Shown here: positions 48,317 through 59,492 of the stretch, piece after piece
Layout of the letters: each line of letters opens with the position of its first letter
How positions within the stretch are numbered: the stretch's first letter is position 1
NCBI RefSeq assembly: GCF_000002875.2
Contig: NC_009397.2
Span: forward strand, 312,501 to 376,500
DNA: 64,000 nucleotides
Direction: 5' to 3'
Origin: Leishmania infantum JPCM5
Lineage: Eukaryota > Euglenozoa > Kinetoplastea > Trypanosomatida > Trypanosomatidae
The notes under the pieces: generated by a model
What the model was told of the DNA's origin: nothing
Databases searched by the model: none
What the model saw: the letters and a program-made list of their open reading frames with translations, nothing else
Translations under genes and position numbers: made by a program

Positions 48317-50488
48317 GGTTCCCTCTCTGGCCAGAAACGCGTCGTGATCTGAGATGGCGTGTGGGTGTGCGCGCACTGGGGATGGGGTGTGGTACGGAGA
48401 GGGGAGCAGCGCCAATATATATATATATATATACGTGTGTGTATCTGTCTAGGCGCCTCTGTGTATCTGCATGTAGATGTGGCGTAGCGATGAGAAAGAA
48501 GGAGAGAAAGAGGAGGAAGAGAGGGGGGAGGGTAGAGGCTGAGATATGTGGAGAGAGCATCCGCAGACTATGACCACAGTGCGCAACCTAAGGCGCACTG
48601 CTGTAGGCATACGCGTGTACGCTTGTCTGCGCTGAGGTGACGGACGTGGTAGGAGAGAGTAGGTTGCTCAGTAGCGGGCGGACACAACCAGAGATGAAAA
48701 GAGGGGCAGAGAGAGTTGGTAGGGGGCCGGTGTTGCGCTCGCAGTGCCGCTAGCAGAAACGCGGCTCGATACGGGGAGTATATGCATACGTCCGTGGCGA
48801 CTGCAGCGAAGCGTCAAGATCCGTCGCTAATTCACCCTGTCATTTCCCAGCGGCTCCCTTGTGCGAATGGTGGGAGAGTTTGAGGCTGCGCACACGCCAC
48901 CCCTGTACGTGTGCACACCGCACAGAGGTCGCTTGACTCTTTCGGTCACATGTTATGCTCATCTCCACGTGTGCTTGCTCGATACGGCGACACGCCATAA
49001 CGAAAAGCGCACGCACGCGCGCATACACGTGCCATCTCTCCCCCCCGCCACCACCACCTCCGCGAGCGCAGAACGCTTGCCATACATGCTTCTTCTTCCT
49101 GTGTTTGCTTCTCTGCAAGAGCACCGTTACGCGCTAGCCTTCCGCTGTCCCTCACCTTCTTCTGGTGCCACCTGAAACGGCAAACTGCCTTCACGCCCAT
49201 GACGCGCACCGGCGCCCACCCAGGACGCTTGGGAGAGCGGGGACAACACACACACACACACACGCACACGTGCGTACACATGAGAGAGAGAAGAGCATCA
49301 CAGAAGAAAGAAGTGCTTCACACGACGACGGTGACAACAACAACGACCCAACCAACGTGCTCACACCTACACACGGAGATCGACATTTACGCACCCACAC
49401 CCGCACAAGCGCGCACACACACACACACACACACGCAATCAAGTCCATACCACACAACGAGACAGAGGGTGCTCAGACTCACGTTCGCTCGAAAGGGAGG
49501 AGGGTATGGGCTGCCGATATGGAGAAAGAAAGGGATATCGCGTAGCCACATACACACACATAAAATACTCACGCCGACGACACGAACGGGACAAGCATAC
49601 AGAGAGAGAGCCAGCCATGAGCGAAACAAGGAGAACGGGGTGAGGGATCATGTAAAAAGAAAGTTAGCGAAAGGCAGTTCGTTGCTTCTTGTGTGGGGGC
49701 GCTGTGCCGCTTGAGTGCGAACGCATGTGCACATCCGCGTGACCTTGCGTGCTCGTCGTCTCTGCGCTTGCCCTCCTCACGGAGGAGGAGGCGGAGGAGG
49801 AGCCATGACGAGGCGGCAAGACGTGGGCCCACTCGACCATAACGGTCGAAGCGCATCATCGGCCGCGACCAAAGCCGAGCACCGCTCACCCGATTGAAAG
49901 AATATGCACAACAGGCACACTGGAAGAGCAACGGGAGCCTTACACGGCGTCCAGCCCAAAGAAAACAAGAGATGCCGTGAGCGTACGGAGTACGGTTCAC
50001 ACAAAAGAGAGCTCGGCTGATGATTAGGCTCACCGCTTTTTAACAAGAGAGAGGAAAGAGAGGAGAGCATAAGCCTTAGGGTGGAATATCACAAAGGAGG
50101 AAGAACAGAGGCGTTAGTTGGTTGGCTGCGTGAGAGGGTGACGAGACCACCACCACAGACAGAGAAACACACACACACACACACAGACACACAGCCACAC
50201 ACAGAGATGACGGAGAGCCACCCATCCGTCAGGCAACAGAGACACGAAAAAAAAAAACGAACAACGCGGCGTGGACGCGTGCGCAATGCCGACGTCACAA
50301 AGCCAAGAGAGAGAGAGAGAGGACTTCATCCGTTTCTGTTCAGAGAGAAAACGCGCACAAGACACGCGCATAAGACCTTGGCTCTGCACACATGTGCCCT
50401 CCCTCCTCGTCCCGCCTCTCTTCCGCTCGCGCCTTGTTTGCTCGGCGTTGCGCTTGGAAGAGGGTAGACACCCCAACGTGGTTTCGTT
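48317..50488. other. Intergenic region
   Basis: No gene seen in 2.2 kb. It holds (AT)n at about 48415-48432, AC repeats (49245-49272, 49416-49434, 50167-50186), a GA run (50307-50322), an A-run (50249-50258) and several polypurine plus blocks. It spans the RPT2 5' UTR and the LeuRS 3' UTR. Confidence 0.6.
48467..48540 (-). promoter_or_regulatory. Candidate polypyrimidine tract and splice acceptor for RPT2
   Basis: The minus strand has a ~50-nt CT-rich tract (about 48488-48540). The first AG after it is CATGCAG, with AG at 48467-48468, ~150 nt upstream of the RPT2 ATG. The (AT)n run would lie in the 5' UTR if this site is used. Confidence 0.45.
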
Positions 50489-53400
50489 CTACTCGCGCTT
50501 CACTACTGGCGGCAAGGCGACGGACGGCTCACCAGGCAGGCACTTGCGGCGTGCCGCGTCGTGCTCCTTGTAAGTCTCGTCTTCGGCGGATAGGATGCGC
50601 ACCACCGATACGCCGGCGAGGCGGCTGAGGTTGTGTGTGACGTTCGACAACATCACGGCATCGTCGATGACGGGCTGCGTCGACATGGCCTGCTCCCCGT
50701 ACTTCTCTACGTTGCCTTTGACGAAGGACATGAAGGCCATCAGGGCCTTGCTCATGATCTTGGTGTCGCGGGCGACAACTTGCTTCGCCATATCCTCCGG
50801 GAATGTGTTGCCGTTCGCCTCGTAGAGCTCGTGCAGTATCTCGAGTGCCTGCCGCTGCCAGTCCGTGTACTCGCGACGCGTGTATACGATGACCTCCTCG
50901 ACCGGACCGCGCTTCTTCGCGTTCTTGATCACCTGCGACCGAATCTCCTTGAGAGCGATCGTCATGACCCGGCTTGCGACGATCAGCGAGTAGTCCAGCT
51001 TCGCCGTCGGCTTCGGGAACGGCTGCGTGACGACAGAGCCCTCGTGCTGGAGGATGTTCTGCCACAGATGCTCCATCGTGTGTGGCGCCAGTGGCATCAT
51101 CATCAGCGCCACCACCTCGTAGTAGCGGCGGCCGAGCTGCGCGTGTACGTTGAGGTCGTCGCAGTACATCTTATACTGACTGTACTCGTTGGACAGCTCG
51201 TGGAAGGCTGTGTTGAGCACCATGCGGAACTGCATGCGGTGGTAGAAGCCCTCGGTGCGGGTGATGATCGTGTTCATTGTGTTATTGAAGATCTTGTCGA
51301 ACTCGTTGTAGCCGCCGCTGCGCAGGTCGGTGCGCTCAACCGTCTCCTTCGCCTGCTCCAGCAGCGTCGTCATCTTCAGCACAAACCCAGCCGCCGTCTC
51401 GCGCACGAAGTTGGCGTCGTCCATGCTGTCACCGGCATCGGCGCAGGTAAGACGCGTGGCGTCAGCGCCGTACATGTCCATCGCCTCACGCAAGGAGATA
51501 AAGTTCCCCCTCGATTTGGCCATCTTTTCGTTATCGACCTGGATGTGGCCGTTGCAGAAGATTGCCCGCGGCCACTTGCTCTCGTCCGTCGGCCAGATGG
51601 CGGCGTGGTTGTAGAGGAACATCGTCAGGTGGTTCTGGATGAGGTCCTTGCCCGAGCAGCGCAGGTCGACAGGGTACCAGTACTCGAACTCGTTGCGCAT
51701 CAGCTTCAGCGACTCGACCGGCATCCTCACCGCACCCGCGACGGTGGCCGCGTCGCCGACGCCGTGGTAGATGTACTCGAACACCTCGTCCGTGAACATC
51801 TCTGGCGCCAGACCGTACGGGTTGTCCGCCTTGCCGCACAGGTCGGTCGAACCGTCGGCGCCGACGTTGAAGAAGCGGTCGATCGTGTAGTAGGCCATGT
51901 AGATGGTGGAGTCCGACAGGCTGTCAATGATCATCGTGTGAGACGCGTCGCACGGCAGGTAGGTGCCGAGACCGAAGGTGCGGCTGCACGGCCAGTCCGC
52001 CAGCCAGTTCAGCGTCTCCTCGAAGCCGTTGCGCACACCGGGGAAGAACATGTCCATCTTCTTGATGTGGTCCTGCACCAGCTTCTTCCAATCGTCCTTG
52101 CCATACTCGAGGTACCACTGGTCGCACAGCGCGACGACGCACTCGTCACCGCTGCGGCTGATCACCTGGCGCACCGGCTCGTAGTAGCGGATGCACTGGT
52201 CCGCCGCCTCCATGTCACGATGCGTCTTCACCTTGGCCTCGCTCACCTTGACGCCGGCGTAGGGGCCACTGATCATGGTGCCGTGGTAGAAGCCCTGCTG
52301 GTAGCACACTTTCTTCGCCTCCTCTAGCAGCTCCGTCGCGTTCGGGCCGTTGATCTTGAGCTTCTCGCACATGAACTTGGCGCCCTCGGTGCCCAGCTCG
52401 GGAATGTCTATGATCGGAATCATCGCGAACGGCACCACCCACTCGTCTTTGATGCCGAGCTTCACGCGGTATTCCGGCTTGTTCAGCAGCTGGGTAAAGT
52501 TGATGTAGTCGTCCGGCGAGTCGGACGGCACAGACATGACGACGCCGGTACCCTTCGCCTCCGTGATGGTGGCCATAGGCAGCGTGTAGATTGTCGTGTA
52601 AGGCGCCAGCGGGGCCGAAAGCGGTATGCCGACCATGCTTGCTCCCTCCACCTCGAAGAGCGGCTCCGGATCGGTGCCGACCTGGCCGTTTACGTAGAAG
52701 TTCTGGTACGCTATATTGCGCGCGGCGCGGGCCGTCATGATGTAGACTTCGTCTTCTCCCTTCGCGTTGCGCACGTAGTACCCCTTGTAGTTGAGCTTGT
52801 TGCTGACCCAGCAGTTCGTCTGACCGATGACCGTCTCAGGACGGAGTGTGGCGCCGGGCAGCACGACGTTGCGGTCGCCGATAATGTCCTTGTGCTCGGC
52901 GAAGCACGGCTGCGCGAGTGGGTTCTGGACGATGAGCTTCACCAATGCGTACTCCTGCGGCAGCACACCCTCACCGCTGGCGCGATCGTGATCGGCGCAC
53001 GGCTGGCCGTCGCGCGGCGAGTACACACAGTAACGCTTGCCGTAGTTGAGCAGGTTCTCGCGGCGCAGGATGTTGAACTGCCACCGCACGAAGCGGTCAA
53101 AGTATGGGCTACGCTCCGTCGTCATGAAGGAGCGGCGCCAGTCGATGTGGCAGCCAAAACTCTTCAAGTCCTCCATCGCGATGGGCGGGAAGTAGTCCAG
53201 CCAGTACTGCGGGTCGGCGAACTTCGCGATCTCCGAGTCGGGGATGCCCATGCTCTGCATGATGAGCCACTGCGGTTTCGCCGGCCCGCTCTTGCCGCGC
53301 TTGCTCTTGTGCTGCCCTAGCGCCTCCGTCGGCTCCTTGACCACCATCGCCTTGGGCTTGTCCTCGAGCAGCTCCGCCGGGAACTGCGGCGGGTTGCCGT

Positions 53401-53716
53401 ACTGCTGCATCTCCTTGGCGATTTTCTGCGCGCACGCAGCGATCGGGGTGCCGGTGACGTGGAAGCCGAAGGGCCAGAGCGAACGGCGGCCCATCATGCG
53501 CTGGAAGCGCGAGGCGAACTCGGCCTTCGTGAGCGAGAAGCCATGACCGAGGTGAAGCTTGCCGTTCATGTACGGGAAGGGGAACGTGGTCAGATACTTC
53601 GCCGGTCGCGCCTCCCCAGGCGCTGGGGCGTCGAACTCATGCAACTTCTCCGCGGCCCAGTAGGCTTGCTTCTCCTGCTCAATCGCCACGAGCGCATCGC
53701 GACGTGCCGTGGACAT
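50489..53716 (-). CDS. LeuRS: Leucyl-tRNA synthetase, cytosolic/archaeal type (1075 aa)
   Basis: It charges tRNA-Leu with leucine and edits mischarged products. The start MSTARRDALV (ATG 53714-53716) was chosen because the upstream frame is Pro/Ser/His-rich. The class I catalytic domain begins TTFPFPYMNGKLHLGHGFS, with HIGH as HLGH at residues 55-58. The second signature is KMAKSRGNF (near residue 730, about 51505-51530). The CP1 editing domain has LRPETVIGQTNCWVSNK and TGVVMSVPSDSPDDY. The anticodon-binding and C-terminal domains include HTMEHLWQNIL and a helical end. Length and insert positions match eukaryotic cytosolic LeuRS rather than bacterial or mitochondrial forms. It is the only LeuRS in the window and carries no obvious mitochondrial presequence. 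Confidence 0.97.
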   Translation of the reverse strand: MSTARRDALVAIEQEKQAYWAAEKLHEFDAPAPGEARPAKYLTTFPFPYMNGKLHLGHGFSLTKAEFASRFQRMMGRRSLWPFGFHVTGTPIAACAQKIAKEMQQYGNPPQFPAELLEDKPKAMVVKEPTEALGQHKSKRGKSGPAKPQWLIMQSMGIPDSEIAKFADPQYWLDYFPPIAMEDLKSFGCHIDWRRSFMTTERSPYFDRFVRWQFNILRRENLLNYGKRYCVYSPRDGQPCADHDRASGEGVLPQEYALVKLIVQNPLAQPCFAEHKDIIGDRNVVLPGATLRPETVIGQTNCWVSNKLNYKGYYVRNAKGEDEVYIMTARAARNIAYQNFYVNGQVGTDPEPLFEVEGASMVGIPLSAPLAPYTTIYTLPMATITEAKGTGVVMSVPSDSPDDYINFTQLLNKPEYRVKLGIKDEWVVPFAMIPIIDIPELGTEGAKFMCEKLKINGPNATELLEEAKKVCYQQGFYHGTMISGPYAGVKVSEAKVKTHRDMEAADQCIRYYEPVRQVISRSGDECVVALCDQWYLEYGKDDWKKLVQDHIKKMDMFFPGVRNGFEETLNWLADWPCSRTFGLGTYLPCDASHTMIIDSLSDSTIYMAYYTIDRFFNVGADGSTDLCGKADNPYGLAPEMFTDEVFEYIYHGVGDAATVAGAVRMPVESLKLMRNEFEYWYPVDLRCSGKDLIQNHLTMFLYNHAAIWPTDESKWPRAIFCNGHIQVDNEKMAKSRGNFISLREAMDMYGADATRLTCADAGDSMDDANFVRETAAGFVLKMTTLLEQAKETVERTDLRSGGYNEFDKIFNNTMNTIITRTEGFYHRMQFRMVLNTAFHELSNEYSQYKMYCDDLNVHAQLGRRYYEVVALMMMPLAPHTMEHLWQNILQHEGSVVTQPFPKPTAKLDYSLIVASRVMTIALKEIRSQVIKNAKKRGPVEEVIVYTRREYTDWQRQALEILHELYEANGNTFPEDMAKQVVARDTKIMSKALMAFMSFVKGNVEKYGEQAMSTQPVIDDAVMLSNVTHNLSRLAGVSVVRILSAEDETYKEHDAARRKCLPGEPSVALPPVVKRE

Positions 53717-55344
53717 GGCTGCGTTCTTCTCCAGCTGCGCCTTCAGCGCTGGCAACGATGTGCGCACGTGTGCGTGTTTGTGTGTGTGTGAGCGAGAGAC
53801 GGCGAGAGAACGAGAAGGCCCTGCTGCAAACGGTGAGGTGCGAGGTGGGGAAGGGGAGGGGTGGTTGGGTGGGTAGATCGGCTGGCTGGGAGATATGCAG
53901 GCACGGAGACAACACGTGCACTGGGGCAGGCAGGCAACCAAGGCGCATGCGATGGAGAAGGGTAGAGACAAAGGGGTGCGAATGGAGCGGTGACGACGGC
54001 GGATGGGGTCTGTAGAGGAGGAGCACACCGGCAAACACCGTCGACGACAGCGAGGCGGTGCTCGAGTGCGCTTTACAACACGGAGGGAAGAGGGGGGGGG
54101 GGCTGAAAAGGCCATGCTATGCAGTGAGTTGGTTGTGCATCTGGTCATGGTGGTGACCTCCGGTATGCAGGACCGACACACAGGAACACAACGCACACGA
54201 ACACGAGGCCAGCGCCCGCAGCATCGCCGACGACCCCCTTTTCGCTGCTGTCAGCGCTTTCTTTACCACGAAATGCTTGCACGCGTGTCGGTTGATGATT
54301 GTCTAGGCTGCATGAAAGAAGAAAAACCGATAGAGAGAGAAGGCCGACCTCCAATCCCCGCACCCTGCTCCGCCGGCGTGTGTGTGTCTGCTCATGCGTG
54401 TGCACCATCACCCCCTCCTCCTCCTGACCACCACTAAAACACCGCTCTACTCCATCGCCCTCCCCTTTCCTCACTAATCATCTGCCAAGCAGCAGCAGCA
54501 GCAGCAGCACACACACACAAACACACACACACACACGCGTGCACAGCGCTACACGTGCGTAGCCTCCTCCACACCGTGCCAAAGCAGTCCACAACAGTCA
54601 TGCAAGGGCACAACGAATGCCCCGAAACCCTTGGCATCTGTCCATGCATGAGCAGAGGGAATGCGGAGGAGGCGAGTGCCTGGGTGCTGAGGCTTGGCGA
54701 GCATGCGGCGTCCGTGTGCGTATGAGGAGGATGGGTGAATGAATAGATGGGTGGATGGAGAGAACAAGGGACTGAGGAAGAGAGAGGACGAAGAGAGCGA
54801 AAAGAGAAACGAAAAAAAAAGTGCTTCTAGTTTACATCAACGGGCGCTGCTACGTGCACGTGTCAGAGACACGACAGCGCGCATACAACGAGGGAAGCGC
54901 ATGCACCGACGTGAGTTCGTACGCGACATGTGAGCCTTCAAGGCAGCGGAGCAGAAATACAACCGACAACGAAACGAAAGCAGAGCGCTACTTCTATCAC
55001 AGCCGGAGTCACAGACGTGGGACGGCCCCAAGGAAGAGAGACACACAACACACACACACACGCAAGCATGCACCTGATGCACATACATGCATAAACCATC
55101 ATCTTCCATCTCTGCATCTGACGGGGTGGAGGAGTGATGGACGGCAGCTTCCGTTAACCCCCTCCAAAGAACAACAACAACAAAAACGGGAAAGCAAAAC
55201 GAGAGCGCGCGCACATGTGTGGGTGGAGAAGACGGAGGGACGCTGAAGACGCTAAAGGCCAGACACGCAGTTCACCTCCGTGCCGTAGTCCGTCAGGAGC
55301 ATCGAGACACGCACACATATACACGCTCGCTTAAAGCACAGCTT
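53717..55344. other. Intergenic region
   Basis: No gene seen. It includes TG repeats (53770-53790), a CAG run (54487-54508) followed by AC repeats (54509-54536), an AC run (55047-55061) and GA-rich plus blocks (53790-53815, 54772-54815). It spans the LeuRS 5' UTR and the 3' UTR of the coiled-coil gene. Confidence 0.6.
53824..53866 (-). promoter_or_regulatory. Candidate polypyrimidine tract and splice acceptor for LeuRS
   Basis: On the minus strand a CT/CA-rich tract (53835-53866) leads to GTTTGCAG, with AG at 53824-53825, ~108 nt upstream of the LeuRS ATG. Confidence 0.45.
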
Positions 55345-56940
55345 TCAATGCAGCTGAGTGGCTTTGCGGTACAGTATCGGGTCCATGTCTGCCGGTACCA
55401 CGGAGTCGATGTAGGCCCGATACCGCGCGTCGTCCGCCTCCTGCTGGGCCTGCTGCTGCCGAAACTCTTCACGACGAGCCTCGACGGCGCGGCGCGCGTT
55501 CTCGCGCTTCTCGGCGGCCTGCAGTTTCTGAATGCGCTCAATTCGCAACGCCTCGGCGCGACGGGCGGCGGCCTCCTCGGCCTCCTTTGCCCTCAGCTGC
55601 TCCGGGTAGCGACGCATCTCCTCTGCGTACGCTTTCTCTTCGGCCTTGTTGAGAAAGCCCGCGGCAGTCGTGGCAGCGGCGTGTCGTCGTGAGCTGCTCC
55701 CGTCGGCGCCGTCGCCGCTGCCGACAACATCACCTCGCGCCTCCGCCGCCTTCTGTTCCTCCATCTCTAGCCGCTGCTGCTCCATCTCGAGGCGATATTC
55801 GTGCTGCTTCTCCTGCTGCTTCACGTCGCTGTCGTAGAGCTTCTGCAGGAAGCTCTCCCTCTTCTCAAACACATCCTGCGTGCGATACGTCGGCAGGTTC
55901 TCTTGCTTTGCCTGGTCAAGGTACTGCTGCAGGCTTGCCTTCTTTCGCTCTTCGAACGCCGCCAGCTTCTTCTGCTGGCGTTCAATGACCCAGCGCTTGA
56001 TGCTGTCGACTTTCTCCTCCTCGGCCCGCAGCGCGGCCTCGTCCTTGACATTTTCGGCCACACGAGTCTGCAGCTTCTCCGACTTGGTCAGCGCGGGACG
56101 GCTGTGCGCCTTATTGTAGGCGCCGTTCTCAAGCTCTCGAGCACGACGCTGCGCTTCTTCTTCCTGCTGCTCGGCACGCTCCTCGGCGGCCTCTTGATCG
56201 ACGTGCTTACGGTCCTGCTGCTGCACCGCACGCTCCTGTCTTCGTTGATCGATCTGGTAGAGCACAGTTTCTAAGTTGGCGTTTTTCTCTTCGACGTTGC
56301 GCTGGCGTGCTTTGAGTTTCTTGTGCAGCTCCTCGGCCTGGTCGCCCCACAGCTGCAGCTGCAACTCGCGCTGAGCGTTCGCGTTCTGCGCCTCGTCCTC
56401 GCGCTTGAGCATCTGCTTGTAGGCCACCTGCTCCTTGCGAGCCTTCAGTGCTTCGTGCAGCATGTTCATCGAGCGCAGATGGCGTCCGCGCGGGTCTTCC
56501 TTGAGGTGTTCCAGCTCTTGGCGCGCAATGACGGCTTTGTGCTCCTCCTCGAGCTGCTTCGCGTAGAGCTCGTCGAGCACCTTCTGACGCGCCTCCGCGG
56601 CATCCTTGGCGTCTTGCTGTGCCTGGACGAATTGATCATGGCGTGCCTCGATCGTGTCGGTCCAGCCGGCCGCGCGAGTCTTGGACAGCTCGCGGCGACG
56701 GTCTTCCTCCTGCTTCCGGGTGTCGCGCTGCTGCTGTTCCGCCGCCTGCGACCCGGTGTAGGCAAGACGTTGGAAAAAGGCAAGTTCGCGGTCGCTAAGG
56801 ATGCCGACGCGCGTCATGTCGAGACCACCGGCGACAGCATTGCCATTGCCGATCCGGCGAAGCGGATCCTTGCGAGCGCGCGTGGAGGACATGGACGTCG
56901 TCGCCGCCGCGGCAGCAACCGTGCCCGGTGGCCTCGGCAT
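55345..56940 (-). CDS. Coiled-coil protein of the ciliary TPH/CFAP210-like type (531 aa)
   Basis: The start MPRPPGTVAA (ATG 56938-56940) is preferred; 15 in-frame codons upstream lie beyond a likely splice site. After ~70 Ala/Gly/Thr-rich residues the protein is almost continuous charged helix (Glu, Lys, Arg, Gln, Ala) to the end. It includes GILSDRELAFFQRLAY, a section ARQKVLDELYAKQLEEE, then RHLRSMNMLHEALKARKEQV, and the C-terminus YRAYIDSVVPADMDPILYRK. The R-x-L-x-x-x-N-x-x-L-x-E-A-L-K-x-R-K-x-Q-V pattern resembles the trichohyalin-plectin-homology domain of CFAP45/CFAP53/CFAP210, which line axonemal microtubules. That makes a flagellar microtubule inner protein the best guess, but many coiled coils look alike. 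Confidence 0.6.
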   Translation of the reverse strand: MPRPPGTVAAAAATTSMSSTRARKDPLRRIGNGNAVAGGLDMTRVGILSDRELAFFQRLAYTGSQAAEQQQRDTRKQEEDRRRELSKTRAAGWTDTIEARHDQFVQAQQDAKDAAEARQKVLDELYAKQLEEEHKAVIARQELEHLKEDPRGRHLRSMNMLHEALKARKEQVAYKQMLKREDEAQNANAQRELQLQLWGDQAEELHKKLKARQRNVEEKNANLETVLYQIDQRRQERAVQQQDRKHVDQEAAEERAEQQEEEAQRRARELENGAYNKAHSRPALTKSEKLQTRVAENVKDEAALRAEEEKVDSIKRWVIERQQKKLAAFEERKKASLQQYLDQAKQENLPTYRTQDVFEKRESFLQKLYDSDVKQQEKQHEYRLEMEQQRLEMEEQKAAEARGDVVGSGDGADGSSSRRHAAATTAAGFLNKAEEKAYAEEMRRYPEQLRAKEAEEAAARRAEALRIERIQKLQAAEKRENARRAVEARREEFRQQQAQQEADDARYRAYIDSVVPADMDPILYRKATQLH

Positions 56941-58066
56941 TTTTAATGACAACACTTGAAAGGCCGTCGTCGCGAGTCTCGCCACAACTCCTCAGGTGTG
57001 GTCTGGGAAGGAAAGGGGGGGGGCGACTCGGCGACTCAGACGTGTACTGCGATGCACACCCTTTTTTCCCAGATCGATGACAGAAGGCCGAGGAGCGTCA
57101 GAGCAGCGAGAGCGCGAGAGAGGGAGAGGGAGGGACAGTCCTCTCCCAGAAACGAAAAATTTAGCGTTTTGCGCGGATACTTCGGTATGTGTGACCGTGT
57201 ACCCACGAGCGCATACTCAAGCAATGATCGGGCGGGAAATGGGGAGGGGTGCCCAACTAAGCCGAGCATGCAAGCAAGAGAGGGGCAGGCAGAGAGGGAA
57301 GGGATCTGTGTGTGTGTGTGTGTGTGGATGGGCATGCTTGCAAGTTCATGCTTCATGGCGTGCCCTCGGGGAGGCGGCGAGGGAGGGGGAGGGGGGTCGA
57401 AACAGAGCAGAGGGAGAGAGAGGGAAAAGGAAAGGGGCGGCACAAGAGAGGGGCGACAGCAGACAGAGGTGTGCGTGTGTGTGTGGGAGGGGGATGGTTT
57501 TGGCTAGTCGGAGAAGCATCGACTCCGCTCACTTCTCCGTCACTGCCCACGCCTTGCCCTGTCTGTTTCTGTGCCTGTGTGCTTGTGCTCAATCACCCCT
57601 CCTCCTCTGCCCACACCGACCCTCGAGCTCCCTTTTTTTTTCGCGCGTTCATCGAGCTGGCCACCGTCGAATGGTCATCAGAGGCCGTCTCCTTCTCTGT
57701 GTGACACGCACACACACACACACATACACATACACATGCATAGGTGTATATGCATGCCGCTGGAGTTAAAGAGCACCACAGCCCCCTACCCCTCCCCTCT
57801 TTTAGCGTTGGTCTTCGGTCCTTGCGATCGCTTGATGGCGCCATTCATTTTCACTTCGTGATTTCGCACGGCAGCGACACACACCGGCACACACACACAC
57901 ACACACACACGTAGGCACAACAACACGAGAGAGGGAGAGGCACAGAGGATCACTACACTGACGAACACTTGCCGATTCTTGAGATCATGGTGAGCGCGCA
58001 GGCCGCCCACGGACGAATTCAGATCATTCCTGCACGGACGCGATGAGCGGCTGAGCGTCGTCTCTG
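56941..58066. other. Intergenic region
   Basis: No gene seen. TG repeats (57308-57326), AC repeats (57707-57722 and 57890-57910) and long GA-rich plus blocks (57105-57132, 57365-57440) fill the spacer. It holds the RPB10 3' UTR and the 5' UTR of the coiled-coil gene. Confidence 0.6.
57003..57023 (-). promoter_or_regulatory. Candidate polypyrimidine tract and splice acceptor for the coiled-coil gene
   Basis: The minus strand reads a C/T run and then TTCCCAG, with AG at 57003-57004, 63 nt upstream of the ATG at 56940. Confidence 0.5.
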
Positions 58067-58336
58067 CTACGGCATGCCCACAGCGCCGTCGTCCTCCCCG
58101 GCCGCCGCCGCTACGGAGGCAGTTCCCAGCACGTTCGTGTCGGCCGGATTGAATTTGAGGAGCAGGTCCGTCATGTCCACGTGGGTGAGCATCATGCGGC
58201 GGCAGCAGAAACGCTCTAGGTGGAAGACGTTCATCGCGTCCTCCTCGGAGACGCCTTGGCTGACAAGGTCAAGGTAGAGAAGATACTTGTCGGCAATGAC
58301 ATTGCCGCACGTGAAGCAGCGCACGGGGATGATCAT
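58067..58336 (-). CDS. RPB10: DNA-directed RNA polymerases I, II and III subunit RPB10 (89 aa)
   Basis: A small zinc-binding subunit shared by all three nuclear RNA polymerases that helps assemble the core. The ATG at 58334-58336 gives MIIPVRCFTCGNV, the invariant RPB10 N-terminus. Zinc ligands are Cys7, Cys10, Cys44 and Cys45 (FCCRRMMLTHVD). The first ~67 residues cover the whole family. The remaining ~22 (Ala/Gly/Asp-rich, ending GAVGMP) are an extension beyond the usual 65-71 aa. The 50 in-frame codons upstream are Pro/Arg/Leu-rich UTR. A CT tract with AG at 58350-58351 lies only 14 nt upstream of the ATG. Confidence 0.95.
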   Translation of the reverse strand: MIIPVRCFTCGNVIADKYLLYLDLVSQGVSEEDAMNVFHLERFCCRRMMLTHVDMTDLLLKFNPADTNVLGTASVAAAAGEDDGAVGMP

Positions 58337-59492
58337 TGTTGGAAAGGGACTGGGAGGGGGACGAGGGGGCACAAGGCGTTGGGAGGTAGAAGGCCCGGTG
58401 CCGCGAAGCCGACGAGCAGACGCGCGTGAGGAGCAGAGCAACAACAAAAGAAAAGGATGAGGTCGAGGAAGGGCGAGAGTGTGCAAGTACGCAACGCCGT
58501 GTTACTCACTCCTACCGTCTTGAGAGCGGTACCTCGTGTCGATGCAAGGGCTTTAGGGCAGCAGCCGCACCCACAGAGACAACAAGGGATGGGTATGGGG
58601 AAGAGATGAGGTGCTTTTGCCTCATCACGCTTCTCATGATCGCGACGGGAGGGGGGGTGCGATGTGTGATGTGTTTCAGTGCTTGTTCGCGGAGGGCACT
58701 CAAACACACACGTCGCGGCCGCGCCTCACCACGGTGGAACGCGCGTCTGCACGGCTTATCCACCGCACCAGCTCACCCCGAATCCACCGGCAGCATCCAA
58801 TCATCTGCGTGCTGCTTGACTGGCTTTTCGCTTTTTTTTTGTAGCACACCGACAAGGACGACTGGCATTGCTTCTGCTCCTCCACTTCCCAGATGAAGCC
58901 GGCGACGCTGACTAGGAGACACGCACGCGGGAGAGATCGAAAGCAAGGCAGGGAGGAGTGGGAAAGGGGGAGGGAGCGCGAGGAAGTTAGAAGACGAGCT
59001 GCCCGTCTCAGCCGCCCTGGTCTCTCACACTAACACACACCTCATACCTTCCATCTCTGCCCCCGTCTCTGCCTCTCTCACGGTCACACAGCTCCGCCAG
59101 GACGCAGGACAGTGCAGATGCGGCGGCTGTACAACGGAACCGAGGAATACTATACAGCAACGGCAGCAGCAACACACAGACAGATACAGTGGGCCCCTTC
59201 CGTCCATCAACCAACAGTGAGAACCCACGATACGGTTGGAGCGGGAATCCGGCATGCGCCCCTCGCCCCACGGTACCACTACAAAGAACTACAATGCAGG
59301 AAAGAACAAAATAGGAAAGCGCTAGCACAAAACACGTTCGCTTCTGCCGTTGATAAGATGTTGCCCTAGTGGGCTATCTGCACACATGCAGCCACACCCG
59401 TCGACTCGGTTGTGGGTAAGCACACCCACTGCGATATCGGCCTCGCCAACTCGGCCGAGGACCTTCCCTACCACTCGCCCCTCGCCTGTACT
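58337..59492. other. Intergenic region
   Basis: No gene seen. GA-rich plus block at 58925-58985, T-run at 58831-58840, scattered AC repeats. It spans the DUF155 3' UTR and the RPB10 5' UTR with a pyrimidine tract at about 58340-58370. Confidence 0.6.

Noticed and set aside
50633..52327. A 564-codon open frame on the plus strand opposite leucyl-tRNA synthetase
   Set aside because: It is exactly antisense to a well-conserved gene. GC-rich third positions leave the opposite strand open. Its Val/Leu/Arg/His-rich composition matches no protein.
54487..54536. CAG run followed by CA repeats as a possible CRISPR-like or tandem-repeat array
   Set aside because: Plain microsatellites without spacers; such runs are scattered through all the spacers of this window.
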